The notes beneath the pieces were generated by a model that was not told the DNA's origin, did no database searches, and saw only the letters and a list, made by a program, of their open reading frames with translations. Shown in pieces: positions 48,630 through 60,343 of a stretch of DNA of 64,000 bases; within the stretch, counting starts at the first letter, position 1; each line of letters starts with the position of its first letter. A program made the position numbers and the translations under genes. The stretch is from Carallia brachiata. Lineage: Eukaryota; Streptophyta; Magnoliopsida; Malpighiales; Rhizophoraceae. The stretch spans positions 153,058-217,057 of the forward strand of contig JADCRB010000008.1 in NCBI GenBank assembly GCA_021464245.1. The letters run 5' to 3'.

Positions 48630-51600
48630 ATGGCGGCATCGACCTGGCTCCGGCGGTGGTGGGAGATGATGATCAGCGCTTGGTGTCTGACTCTAACCCT
48701 AGCTCCGCCACCGGTGGTGTACGGGAACTCGGAAGGAGACGCGCTCTACACGCTCCGACGAAGCTTGTCGGATCCGGATAACGTGCTCCAGAGCTGGGAT
48801 CCGACACTAGTCAACCCGTGCACTTGGTTCCACATCACCTGCAACCAAGACAATCGCGTTACCCGAGTGTACTATATTTCTCTCTGCTTTTTTTTGTTTT
48901 TTTCCTTTTTAGTAAATTAGTAGCCATGAAGTTTATAAGTCATGTCACGTCACGTCACCAATTATATTACGTGGCACAAAAAAAAACTGTTATTTATACT
49001 GTACTAGACTTAACGTTCAATCATTAGTTAAGATTTAAATAATAGATTCATATTAAATTTTATATCCATGTATTTTTTTCTGTTACGTCACGTTGTGTAA
49101 TTTATGGACGTGAGACGTGAGATTTTATACTCGTTAATTACGCGACTATGTTGTGTTAATAAATGAACTACACACTATCAAAGAAATGAAATTTAGTTAG
49201 ATTAAGTGTAGGAAGAATATTTTGGCTAGACACTTTTAGGGTTTGTTTGCTTTTGTTGTTGTGAGTTCTGCTGTTGCTAATACCTATCGATGATTGTTTT
49301 TACTGTTTGCTGATAACTGTTGTTTGATGGTAGGATGAGATTTTAAGTGAATGGTTGAGCAACTCTTTAGCCGTTGCTGTTGAGTAGTTGTTATAGTTAT
49401 TGCTGTTCACTTAACTAATCAACGATAATTACTGTTGATAGTGGGACAGCATTTCAGGGAATGATCGGAGTCTCATGCTAAATACCGGTGTTGAGCAGTT
49501 AATGACTGCCAATGAGGATGATTAAAAAGAGAAAATTATTAGGTGGGAGTTCAGAAATTAATTAGTTGCAAATAGTAGCTGTTTCTTTCCAAGGAGCACT
49601 TTTTTTGGTCCTTTTCCATCTGATACTATTGTAACTAGATCAACCACCTACTTGATTGCGTTGTACCTAAGACTAATTGCTTCATTTCTTTATCTTTGTT
49701 CTGTTACTTGCTTCATTAATGTAATCCCTTTTCCTCATACATGCATGAATGTCGAAGGCACTTTAAGGTCTAGTTGTTGTATTGGATTCATCTTTGGGTT
49801 GGACTGGCCAAGCAAGGAAAATTCTAGGGCAATGTTCTGAGATTACATTGCCATTTACAGAACAAAAAAAAACACTTGGTTCCTTTACAGGCTGTGGTTA
49901 TAATGAGGTATATGAGATTCCTTGTATGTTTGCTGTAAAAGATTTTTGGTTTTTTTGGTGGGTGGAAATTGGGAAATGTGTGCTGATCTGTGTCCAACTT
50001 CTTGAAATGTACATCCCTTTTATTTTCTAGTTAAGAACCATGGTTTAGAAGAACAAGCTGTCATGGCTAGCAATGCGATTTCCTCATAATCTCTTGTTAC
50101 TGTGGTAACATTGAGCAATTTACCTCCAGCTTTCACTTTTTTCTTAATAAATTTCCTTAAAAAGTATGGCTTTTTCCTCTTTTTTGTACCTTCTTTGTTG
50201 AATTCATCTTACTGTTTATCACTCTGGCACCTCATTCTACTGTTTGTATGACAAGAACCAAGTAGAAGAACAAAATTTTAGTGCATAAACAAGTACTTAG
50301 AGCTGCTTTTGGTTCATAAACAAGATGAAAGAAAATCATATTGTCTTTTTTTAAATATATATAGTTTTGAAATTTTTTTCCTCATCCAAGTGATGATGTA
50401 TTGTCATCTTGTCATAGGTCATGTAGTTTATGTTATGTATGGTAGCTTATTTAGTGTTTAACATACTACTCTTGTTTAAGAAACTATTGGCGTTATATGG
50501 TCATGTTTGCTTCACTCTTTTTTTTTTTTGTTTCCAGAGACTTGGGGAATTCAAATTTATCTGGCCATCTAGTGCCTGAGCTTGCGAACCTAGAGCATCT
50601 GCAATACCTGTATGTTTCGCCCTTCCATTCGCAACATGACAGTATCTGCAAACCATTGCTTTGTTTTATTTTCTGCTTTGTGTTTTTTGGAGCTGGTAAC
50701 TTAGTTGCCTGGATATGATGTCTAGCAATCTTTAAATGATACATAAAATGAGTCATTGCTTTCTATTATTGATCAGGAATCCATCACTAATTCAAGGCCT
50801 CTTTTAATATGCGTTTGATGTAGGGAGCTTTATAAGAACAACATTCGAGGAACTATCCCCAGCGAGTTTGGTAACTTGAAGAGTCTCATCAGCTTGGATT
50901 TGTACAACAACAACATCTCAGGGAGCATTCCTCCATCACTCAGGAAATTGAAGTCCTTAGTCTTTTTGTGAGTGAAAGAAACACTAAATTATATACATAC
51001 TTTTTAGCAAGTATTTGATCAGAAATTTTTCTCTTGGATTGTAATCTATTTACTCTGCATTTCATGATTCTGTCTTTTCCCATCTCTTATTATCGATCTA
51101 TTGTTGAATTTTCGTTAGACGGCTCAATGACAACAAATTGACTGGACCAATCCCTAGGGAACTTGTTGGTATTTCAAGTCTCAAAGTTGTGTATGTATCT
51201 TTCTCTTGCTCTTTTTTTTCTTTAAATAATTAAAATTTTCCCTGATACTTATCATAAGTGGAAGTATCGTCTGATTGAATTTCTTATCCATTCAGAGATG
51301 TTTCAAACAATAATTTGTGTGGCACAATCCCTGCCAGTGGACCATTTGAGCACATACCTTTGAATAAGTAGGTTCTCACTCTCTCTCTTCTGTTTTTATT
51401 TTTTATTTTTCTTTTCTCTTTTTGAGGAATGTTGAACAAGTAGGTTCTTAGTTTTGTTGGCTTTGTTTATTTTTTGTTGATAACATCTTAACTTTTTTTT
51501 TTTCTACCTCTTTTTAACTTGGATGTTTCTTTTTGGGACAGCGGGTGGGTTGTGGTGTGAAGTTGGTTTGATCTCCCCCCCCGCCCCATGGGGCAAAAAA

Positions 51601-53292
51601 CCAAAATCCCCTCCCTCCTTCCCTCAAATGGACTAGTGTTCTCATATTGTTTTGGGCTGCCTGGTTCGTAAACTAAGAGACTATTTAGTGACTAAGAACC
51701 CTTATTTGTAGAAAGAGTTGAAGAATGTGCATGGTTAGGACTATAGTTACACTTTCATTTTGTTATGCACTTTTTGAAGCATTTTGCATATTGTAAGGAT
51801 CATTTGGCTACACTGTTTTATTGGTTCTGTCTTTCATCTTTTTCTCTGGAGTCATTTTCCTAGTCCCCATTGTTGCACAGATTTCCTCAATTTGTTGGGT
51901 TTTTTTTTCTTTGCTCGAGCTTTATAATTATATACAAGGCTACGGCTGCTAGGATGGGGTAACAGTTTTTGACCTATCTGGGTTTAAAACTGCCCCAACT
52001 TCCAGTTGTGGTAAGGTCTAACATAATACTCTGATGGGTTCCCCTTTTATGTGTGAAAGTGGAAAGGCTCTCTTTTATGTCTTTCCAACAGTCAGTGGTA
52101 GTATTCAGTATTCTGAGGGCCGCAACAGCAGCATTTTCAATAAGTTGAAAGTTTACTGATGAGTCTGGGTTGCTAGCATCCACCTGAAACATATTGGAAG
52201 CTTATTTTTTTCGTTCTTTTCCTTATTGGAAATTAAGCTTTAAGTATTTTTCTCCAGTATTATTCTTAGTGCTATCATTTGGACATAACTGATGGTTAAA
52301 ATTTACCTGATGATTGGCTAGATCAATGAAATTAGATTGAAGAGTGTGTGTTTGTGCAGTACCAGGTAAACTAATTTGCAAGTCTACAAATCCTGTGTTA
52401 AGTGACAAAATGTTACCTTGAAAGAAAGAACTGTAAAGCTGTGCTCCATTCATTGGGATGCCTAAGATTGATAACATGATGGTAGAAACCCTAATACTGG
52501 GCTAGGTTCTTGTGGCTTTTCATCATGCTCAAATTTTTGAACTCTCGATCAACGTGGTCGTACAAAAGCCATCCCATGATGTCCAGAACTTCAAAACAGT
52601 TTTTATATATTATCAATTGAAATATCTGCCACTAGGCGAGTCAATAGAGAAATTTACATTGTGTGTTAAGGGGATTGCACTGCATGAATTGGAATTTTTC
52701 CATACGCATCAAATTTGGTTTTATCACACATTTATCTGAAGTTAGCTAAGGTGATATGGAAGGTCATCACTTGAATTGCTGCTCTTGAAAACCTATAGAG
52801 GACAAAAAGGTGCTGGATTAGGTTGCAAATTGGGTGGTCTATTTGCTAGAAAGCTACCGAGGAGTTGTCATCTTCATTTATCTCGTGCTATGTAGAAATC
52901 TATTAGTGCATATGAGTGATGGAACCTGCTGGGAAGTTTTTGGGGGAGAGTAATGGATCTTCATTTGAATGACTTTCCCTCTATGAAAAATTTAGAGGGA
53001 CTTGTTCTTTATGAAAGGTTTAGATGGACTCTCTCTCTCTCTCCCCCTCCGCCACTTCTCTATCTATCTATGCGTGTGTATAGTGTGTTCCAGATAATGC
53101 TTGGCTTGGCATGGAAAGTTGCGATAGTTGGGAGAAGTGGTGGACCAACAAATTTCAGTTATGTTCTTCACTCCTCGACAAGGGAAGTAACTTTTTTAAG
53201 TTTTGCTGAACTGATGCAGTTTTGAGAACAATCCTCGACTAGAAGGGCCGGAGTTGTTGGGACTTGCAAGTTATGATACAAATTGCTCGTGA
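48630..53292 (+). CDS. Secreted short leucine-rich-repeat protein (SERK-ectodomain-like, no kinase)
   Basis: A small apoplastic LRR protein of the plant LRR1 type, linked in other plants to immune and hypersensitive responses. Six exons: 48630-48868, 50538-50609, 50824-50967, 51119-51190, 51296-51367, 53220-53292, giving 223 aa with every phase consistent. Residues 1 to about 31 look like a signal peptide ([19 protein letters not shown]). The LRRNT segment [20 protein letters not shown] ends in [10 protein letters not shown]. The repeats are [77 protein letters not shown] and [20 protein letters not shown]. Exons of 72 or 144 bases hold one or two repeats each. The C-terminus [18 protein letters not shown] replaces the SERK proline-rich, membrane and kinase parts. 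Intron 5 is 1.85 kb. No frame problem was seen. Confidence 0.93.
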
Positions 53293-54037
53293 ACAATAAA
53301 AATCAAATGCAGGAAGATGGAAATCCATCATCTTCTCCAAAATTGATAGTGTATTCCTCTCTGTATCATGTCGCCGTATAATGGGATTGGCCAAATACAA
53401 TCCCATGTATAAGTATTTGTATATCTTGTGGTGCTGCTCAACGACTTAGTACTCCTAACATCTTCAAAGAATTGTTTGGGTTGCCATAACTTTAGGGAAA
53501 GCTAAACAATATGTCCATAACCTTGGTGAGTGTTTTTAATCAATTTGATTTGACTGTGCCTATGCAACCCATTATAGTAGAAAATTGAAGGAATGTTTTG
53601 GAGTTAACTCAATATGTATGGATGTTTATTTGGAAATTGGAATTAGATGGTCCCCTTACAGCGAACGTTGCCGATTGCAATTGTATCTTCAAGTCTCGTG
53701 ATTGCTGTTACTGGCAATTCGTACTTAAATCTCCAGATCATAACGTCATAACAGAGTCACTTTTTCCCCCCACCCTATAAAAAGATAAGAGTGGTGCGTG
53801 CATGAGGGCATGCTTATTGTACTGCCTGCTGTGCTTGGGACTAGGATCAAAATCACGGGTCATTTTTACCCAATCTGTGATCTGTGTTGCAGACATGGGT
53901 GACTGATCTTGAGAAGCCAAAAACTCAAATGGGCAAATCATTCACGTGGATTGCGATTCATATTTGTCGCCAATTACCGAATATAACCATCCCCTCATCA
54001 GAGTGAAGAGAGAATTTAACCATCACTGCTGTACGTG
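53293..54037. other. 3' flank of the LRR gene
   Basis: Probable 3' untranslated region followed by intergenic DNA of ordinary composition. No further feature could be supported. Confidence 0.45.
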
Positions 54038-54180
54038 TAGTGTGACTGGTTAAGAGGCGCAGTGAGGTTTTAATCTGCGAGTAAGATTAGAGGTTCAAAT
54101 TTCACTAAAATCAAGTGGTTGATTTGAATTTATAACTCATTGTCTAATATAAAATATGCGTAATCTTTCAACTTTTTTAC
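54038..54180 (+). mobile_element. SINE-like fragment
   Basis: A box-A-like TGACTGGTTAAG near 54042 and a box-B-like GAGGTTCAAATTTC near 54090 are spaced as in tRNA-derived SINEs, followed by AT-rich sequence with TCATTGTCTAATATAAAATA. It is not a complete tRNA. Confidence 0.4.
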
Positions 54181-55649
54181 ACATTTTTTAGATATAAAAT
54201 TGTAATATTCTCCAGTAGAAATGTAGAGACATTACCTTGTTTGTCCATTTTTTATACAAAAAAGAGAATTCAATTATTAATGAAATGTAGATTTAATTGT
54301 AATCTCATCTCAAGTTTCAAACTTAATGATTACTAAATTTAGGGTTGAGGATGTAATGAATATTGGTATGATTGTGATTTTATTATACATTATTAAACTA
54401 TTAAACTGCATAATTATTTATTTGTTTTCGAAATCATGCAATAGTAATATATGCCAATTCAGTACCTGTCAAGCAAAGTGAAAATGGAAAAAAAAAAAAA
54501 AAGGAAATCTCCAGACAATGGTGTGAAGGAAAATGCCAATGATTTGTCATTCCCCATAACCCCACCAGGGGCCGCCCATGGTTGCTTTTTCGCTAAAAAG
54601 TTGTTTGGCACAATTCGTAAACAGTCCAGTCATCATAGATAAATTAATCAATAAAAAAGTGCAAAAAGTGGAAAGAAAAAAAAGAAAATGTAGCCTAGTT
54701 TTTTATTTTAAAAAAAAATAGAAAAGAAAATTGGTGAGAGCAAAAATCTATAAAATCAGTCGTGTTAGATTTCTAAGTGGTCAACCTTGAAAAATATGTC
54801 ATATCTCTTGTTTTGTTAGTTTCCTTTGAGAGTTAAATGATCATATTAAAATCGTGATTCACGTAATTTATGATATAAGTTCTTTTGACTTATATTTTTC
54901 TATAATAATTTAATAATATTTGGTTACTTTGTGTAAATGCATTTCATTTTGAAGAAAATAAAAAAAAAAAAATCCCCTTCTCGATGACTAAGACATATGT
55001 GAACATTTAGCAATGATGAAGGGAAGGAATAGAATATTTCTATAGATTCCTATATTCGAGGCAGGCACGCGTGTGGTTGCGAGTTGGGCGTTGGGACCAT
55101 TGCAGCATTGTGTAAAACTGAAAATAGAATATCAATGTTAATTTAATTGTGATATTAATTAAGACAGGAACTTGTGTTTGTATTTTGTTCAAATACAAAA
55201 GGGAATATGTTAATGTTTTCATATTGAAAAAAATTTCTATTTAATAAAAATGCTGTACCCTTTTTATTTGAACAATAAAAAAAATCATTTTGTAGACATG
55301 ACCGTCGCCTGATCCTTAGACTGAGGCCAGTCTTTTAGTTGTTAGTATCCTCATTCAACTTTTTCCATAGAGAATATCTACTACTGAAGCACTACTAATC
55401 TAAATCTAAAATAGGCCCCTCAAATTCAACCACAGTATTAAGGAGTCTTAAATTTATGCGCCGCGCTCATGTTGGGTATTTCCTGTTTATGGGAGAAGCG
55501 CAGGTGTAATGATTCAAATCTAAGTTAATGCTTAAAACGACACGTCAAAATACTACTAAACTATTACCTCTGATAATAAATTGTACCGTTATTCATTTAT
55601 TGTAAATATTATGAGATAATCCAATGGGCACTCCACTTGCTTGATAATA
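54181..55649. other. AT-rich intergenic DNA
   Basis: AT-rich DNA with A runs near 54488, 54711 and 54961. A short AATTCAACC stretch and a weak box-B-like sequence at about 55510 may be remnants of a further SINE. No gene could be supported. Confidence 0.45.
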
Positions 55650-56413
55650 ATTGAAGTTAAAAGGATAAATTGGTAGTGTCCTGCTCCGTTGTGGGCTTCC
55701 GTACCCCTTTGTAGGTTTTAGAGGGGCTCTATCCCCTTGTCTGGTCCTTTTTGCTTCATTCTGGTGGTTGGCGTGGGTGGTTGCTACAATCGGGGTTCCT
55801 TGATCAGCACTGTGCTTGGTTCGGGGTTGGTTTTCTGGTGGTCTCCCCTATCGAGGGGTGTCTTTTGGTTCAAGGGTTGCCGTGTACAGTTCGGCGTGCT
55901 TCCTGTCAGGCTTTGCTCAGTCACCGGTCATTGGTTTTTGGTCTACCTCTTCTGTCCTACCTTCTCATGCCTTGCGACGTTGAAATGTCTCGAAGCGCTA
56001 TGTGGTTGCACCTGACAAGTTTCGGTGTGCGACCAGGTGTGGGCTGGATTCCAGCCGCCGAAGGCCCTTTAGGGCTCTCCTCTCACCTTGATGGTCAGGG
56101 TATTATCGCTTGTGGGCGATGGACGGCGAGAGAGGTTGTTTTCTCTAGTGTCCGCATGTTTCTTCCTTACGGATCGATTTCTCGGGCTGTGGGTTCACGT
56201 CGGGTCAAAAATGCTACTGCAAGGATCTTGTAGGGCTTCTGGTGCAGGTTGGGCTTGTAGTGGGCTCTGTGATATATGTTAGTCTGTGTGGCTTGGGTGA
56301 CTTTGTAAAGTTCTTACGGATTTCCTTTTAGACTGACCCTCTTTGTCCCTAATTGACTCATCTATGAACTTTTATTTATTTGATCAAAAAAAAAAAGAAA
56401 GTGATTGAAGTTA
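55650..56413 (+). mobile_element. Retroposed sequence, probably LINE 3' end, with 10-bp target duplication
   Basis: A G/T-rich segment of about 740 bases ends in TTTATTTATTTGATC and an 11-base A run near 56387-56397. It is flanked by ATTGAAGTTA at 55650-55659 and again at 56404-56413. Poly(A) and a target duplication indicate LINE-mediated insertion. Three overlapping open frames of 64-160 codons inside it have no recognisable protein domain and are most likely a by-product of the low A content of this strand. It is similar in design to the element at 34865-35723, but I saw no clear sequence identity. Confidence 0.7.
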
Positions 56414-56918
56414 GATGATCTACCATCTGGAGAGTCCGGGCTTGAGGATGTAGCCAGCACAACTCTCCCTTCTTTTTTTTTTGTTTGTGTTTTAACTCCA
56501 ATACAGGCAACGTCAGTGAGACTAAAATAAAGCGATTTTGATATTTAATTTTAATTATTTATCACAAAAATAGTTAAAATAAGTAATGAAATAAGTTAAT
56601 TATTTTATAAGGATGATAAAATTATTTTAATACTATACTACTTAGTTATCACACGTTGTTATGTGTTATCTAAACATAATATAAAATAGAAGTATAATTG
56701 ATATTGTGATATCTTATACTATCCAGTTTTATGTATTAAATGCACCAATAAGAATATATCTTTATGTTCTCGTAAATTGTATACTCTTTTTTTAAAAATT
56801 AAAATTCAAAATTTTCACAATAAAAATTTAAATTACGAAGTATCTTTTAAAGAACACAGTGAATTTAATTCTCATAAATAGGTTTTCAACAACTTGGCTC
56901 CTTAACTACACCTCACAT

Positions 56919-57191
56919 GCTTCCCACCTAGGAAGCACATACACTTCTAAAGTGCTGAGTGCCCGTGTCGGATATGACATTCGCCTGACATTTTTCGGAC
57001 ACGTGTCGGACACTTCGAAACATGTCCAACAAAAAAATAAAAAAAAAATTCGGACACGCGTGTCGGACACTTATAATTCACGTGTTAAACACTTTTAATA
57101 TATGTGGCAGATACTTTTATATATATTTGATATTTTAATTAGTATATTATACATATATATATATATTATTTGCTTAAATATTTTATTATGT

Positions 57192-57242
<51 letters not shown>

Positions 57243-57515
57243 TAATATTTTTTTAAAGAATTATGAATAAAGTACAAGTTATATTATAAAATATCATAAT
57301 AATTATTATTATGTACTATACGTAGAAAAAAATTTTAAATTTATTAAAAATATTTAAATTACACACATACATATATAATATTTAATATATTTTATAGCCG
57401 TGTCTATACTGTGTCCGGGTCCTAATTTTCTTAGAATTTCCATGTCCCCGCATTCGTGTCGTATCGTGTCCGTGTTCCGTGTCCGTGTCCGTGTCCGTGC
57501 ATCCTAGCTTCCCAC
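56919..57515. mobile_element. MITE with 9-bp target duplication and GTGTCC repeats
   Basis: GCTTCCCAC occurs at 56919-56927 and 57507-57515. Just inside are inverted ends, TAGGAAGCAC on the left (from 56929) and GTGCATCCTA on the right (to 57506). Sub-terminal regions hold inverted hexamer-like repeats: GTGTCGGACAC on the left and a GTGTCC array at 57470-57498 on the right. The centre has CA and TA microsatellites (57192-57240). A 9-bp duplication fits a Mutator-type element. No coding sequence. Confidence 0.75.
57192..57245. repeat. Compound CA/TA microsatellite
   Basis: A run of about 10 CA units is followed by about 9 TA units and a short CACACATATATA segment, inside the MITE at 56919-57515. 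Confidence 0.85.
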
Positions 57516-57564
57516 TAAAGAAACTTTGCAACTTTGCATCTAATTCTCACAAAAAAAAAAAAAA

Positions 57565-58056
57565 ATTTTAAATTAGTGTCTAACGTTTGGACTAAAGTTT
57601 AATTATAAATACAATATTTTCTTTTTGTAGAATTGGTCCCCAACATTTTCACTGTACAATAATTCAGTATTTTTCTATTATTTGATTGTTTAATTTACTA
57701 AGGTGTATACCATCTACTGGTTGTGCCATCCTTTTAATAGGATGTCATATCATTAAAAATATAATAGTATAATATTTTTTTTCTAATTTTTTCATTTTTT
57801 CCTATTTTTGGATAAAATACAAAAATTAAAATAAAATATTATAATATCGTATTTTTAATAACGTTGCATCTTACTAGGAGGTGGCGTAAAACTATAACTA
57901 GTAGATAATATATTCTTTAGTAAATTAAACAGTTAAATAATAGATAAGTACTGAACTATTCCAAAACAAAAATATTGGGGACTAATTTTACAAAAATAAA
58001 ATATTATATCTATAATTAGATTTTAATCTAAACATTAAGCACTAATTTAAAATTTT
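57565..58056. mobile_element. Foldback MITE, about 490 bp
   Basis: Long inverted arms: left TTTAAATTAGTGTCTAACGT, GGACTAAAGTTTAATTATAA and TTTGTAGAATTGGTCCCCAA pair with right TTGGGGACTAATTTTACAAA, ATAATTAGATTTTAATCTAA and GCACTAATTTAAAATTTTAA. The pairing extends to the centre (TGCCATCC...GATGTCATATCATTAAAAAT against ATTTTTAATAACGTTGCATC). No coding capacity, and target duplication was not clear. Confidence 0.7.
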
Positions 58057-60163
58057 AATTTAAAAAAAAAAACAATTGATGCCATCATTTTCACTCGCGT
58101 AATACATGATAAAGTTTCAGAGGACCTTTGTTATTTTAAATTAGTTACCAAGAAAAGGTCTGAGTTATTATTTATTTAGTTTACATTAGAGATTACTAAC
58201 AAGTCTACAAGAGGGACATGTCCAACGTGAAACATAATTTCCATTATTTTAGAAGAAAAAATGTTAATTTGTCGTGCGAGTAGATTAATACAAAAAATAA
58301 ATAAGAAATATAATTTTACTTTGAGTAAATGTTTATAAGTATATAAAAAATTATTTATATAGTATCTATATTAAATAATTAGTATATTTTATCTAATTGT
58401 AATAATAAATATCGAATGAATAATAATAATAATAATTTTAATTTAATTTTTTTATTATATTTATATAAATATATTAATTATTATAATATAAATACTATAT
58501 AATAATTTTTATATGTCTTTCAATACATTCATTATTTTATTTGAATCGAGTTTTGTGCCCTGGGAACCCTACCAATAGCCACAAGAGCCCTCTGAGCATG
58601 GAGAGGATCTCTCATCTCGCAATTCCATGGATGAAAAATTCAAAGTTACGGCGATGGAGTCATGGAAATGCTTTATTAATTAGGATATTTGAACAAGTTT
58701 TGAAGTTAAAACATTTTGCAAGAACGACAAATATAATAGAATAATTAAGTACATATTTTAGCCTTAAGATGCGAGAAACCAATGAACGATGCCACTTAAT
58801 CTTTGTATAAAATCACTTAAAATGATAATTAGGTAGTAATTTAATATTTTTTTATTTATAATTCAGATTCGAATTTTAATAGCAGTGCTTGGAGATTTTA
58901 ACCTTTAAAATTTATCCGATTTGCTCATTGATCGCGTGCCGCTTGTTTTAAACTTGGCTTAGGGGATGCTCGTTTGAGGCATTATTATATTAGGTTGAAT
59001 GAGATATACAAAAAAATTATTTTAATTTCAACTCACAGATTTGATAATCAACATATTCATAATAAATTTTTTTTATTTTAAAAAACTTCATCATCTAACC
59101 ATAATATATTAAGAAAAAGTAATTGCTGGTTGGCTAAAAATTAAATATATTTATTAGTTTTAACTCTCTGATAATTTTGTTTATGTGACAGATTTTACAG
59201 CGAGATCACTTTTTTTTTTTTTTTGACTCTCGTTTTTTGATTTTTTTGGGATTCTCACGGTAAGATCACAGTTGTGTAGGTATCTTCAACATGAATAATG
59301 TTTTCGTTTATCCCAAGAAGATTTTATTAAAGGTAATTAAGAAGAGCTGCAAAGTAAAAGATTACCGGACAATGACTTAAATTCGAATGAAAAAATTATT
59401 ATAAGTCGCTTATTGTGTCGGGTGGATCAATATTTTCATCATCATAGATTACATTGATGCGTGGAGTCTTAGTGGCTGTGTACTTATACATCAATTACAA
59501 AATATAGTAATTTCTATTTTAACTCTCACGTCACGTTAACTCACTCATTAATTAAGGGAAGAGCAGGTTACCGCATTTCAACTGTTAAAAAAACAAAAAA
59601 AAAGAAAATTAAGGGGTGGGAATCGGTTGCTTGTCAAGCAGCCAGTTCCCACATTCTTTATATACGGAGAAATTAAATATTTGATTTTCTTGAATTCTCA
59701 AGTACTAACTACTTTAACTAGTGAAAATTATGAATAAAAAATTATATATTTAAATAATATTAATTACTTGAATGGTTATTCTGAATCTCATACATTTAAA
59801 TATGAACGTATTTTACTCTTTCTTGAAATTTTAGTAATCAGTTACTTAACTTACAAAAATTGTGAAAAAAATTTTAAATTTAAAACATATTGTTATTAAC
59901 TACATATAAAAGATATGTAATAATATTTATATTTACGTAACTTTACTCATCACTTACTACGAAAATTAAAAGGACCGTCTCAACTCATCACTAGCGAAAA
60001 AAAAGGAAGTGACAATGTTCAACGACGAGGTTCTCCTTTGTCTCTTATTTAAACAGACAAAAACAACCGATGCAGTCATAGATACGTTGGTAATGGTTGA
60101 TCCAAGATCGGCAGTGGGCTCCCACAAGCTTCAAACTCTCTTGGGTGTGCTTATAGAAGCGTA
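58057..60163. other. AT-rich intergenic DNA
   Basis: Two kilobases of AT-rich DNA. A 67-codon frame at 58541-58744 contains ordinary-looking residues but matches no family I know and lacks splice context, so it is not annotated as a gene. AAT repeats lie near 58420-58435. Confidence 0.45.
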
Positions 60164-60330
60164 TTAATGTATGTGTTGAATTTTAATATTTTAATTAAAA
60201 TTAAAATTAATAATTTTAAAATAAAAAAATAATTTTAAATTTTATTTTAAAAAGTCTTAATTTTATTTTAAAATTATCAGTTTTAATTTCAATCAAAACA
60301 CACAAATTCAACACACTAATATATATATAT
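60164..60330. repeat. Hairpin-forming inverted repeat (small MITE)
   Basis: TGTGTTGAATTTTAATATTT at about 60171 pairs with AAAACACACAAATTCAACAC ending near 60322, with a nearly continuous AT stem between them. The length of about 155 bases suits a small MITE. A TA microsatellite follows at 60321-60343. Confidence 0.6.
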
Positions 60331-60343
60331 ATATATATATATT

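Noticed and set aside
55751..56233. 160-codon open frame on the plus strand
   Set aside because: It lies inside the retroposed block at 55650-56413, overlaps two other open frames, and has no recognisable protein features.
57192..57245. CRISPR-like or other regularly spaced array
   Set aside because: It is only a CA/TA microsatellite; no spaced repeats were seen anywhere in the window.
58541..58744. 67-codon plus frame MNRVLCPGNPTN...
   Set aside because: No family resemblance, no flanking exons, and surrounded by AT-rich DNA with transposons.
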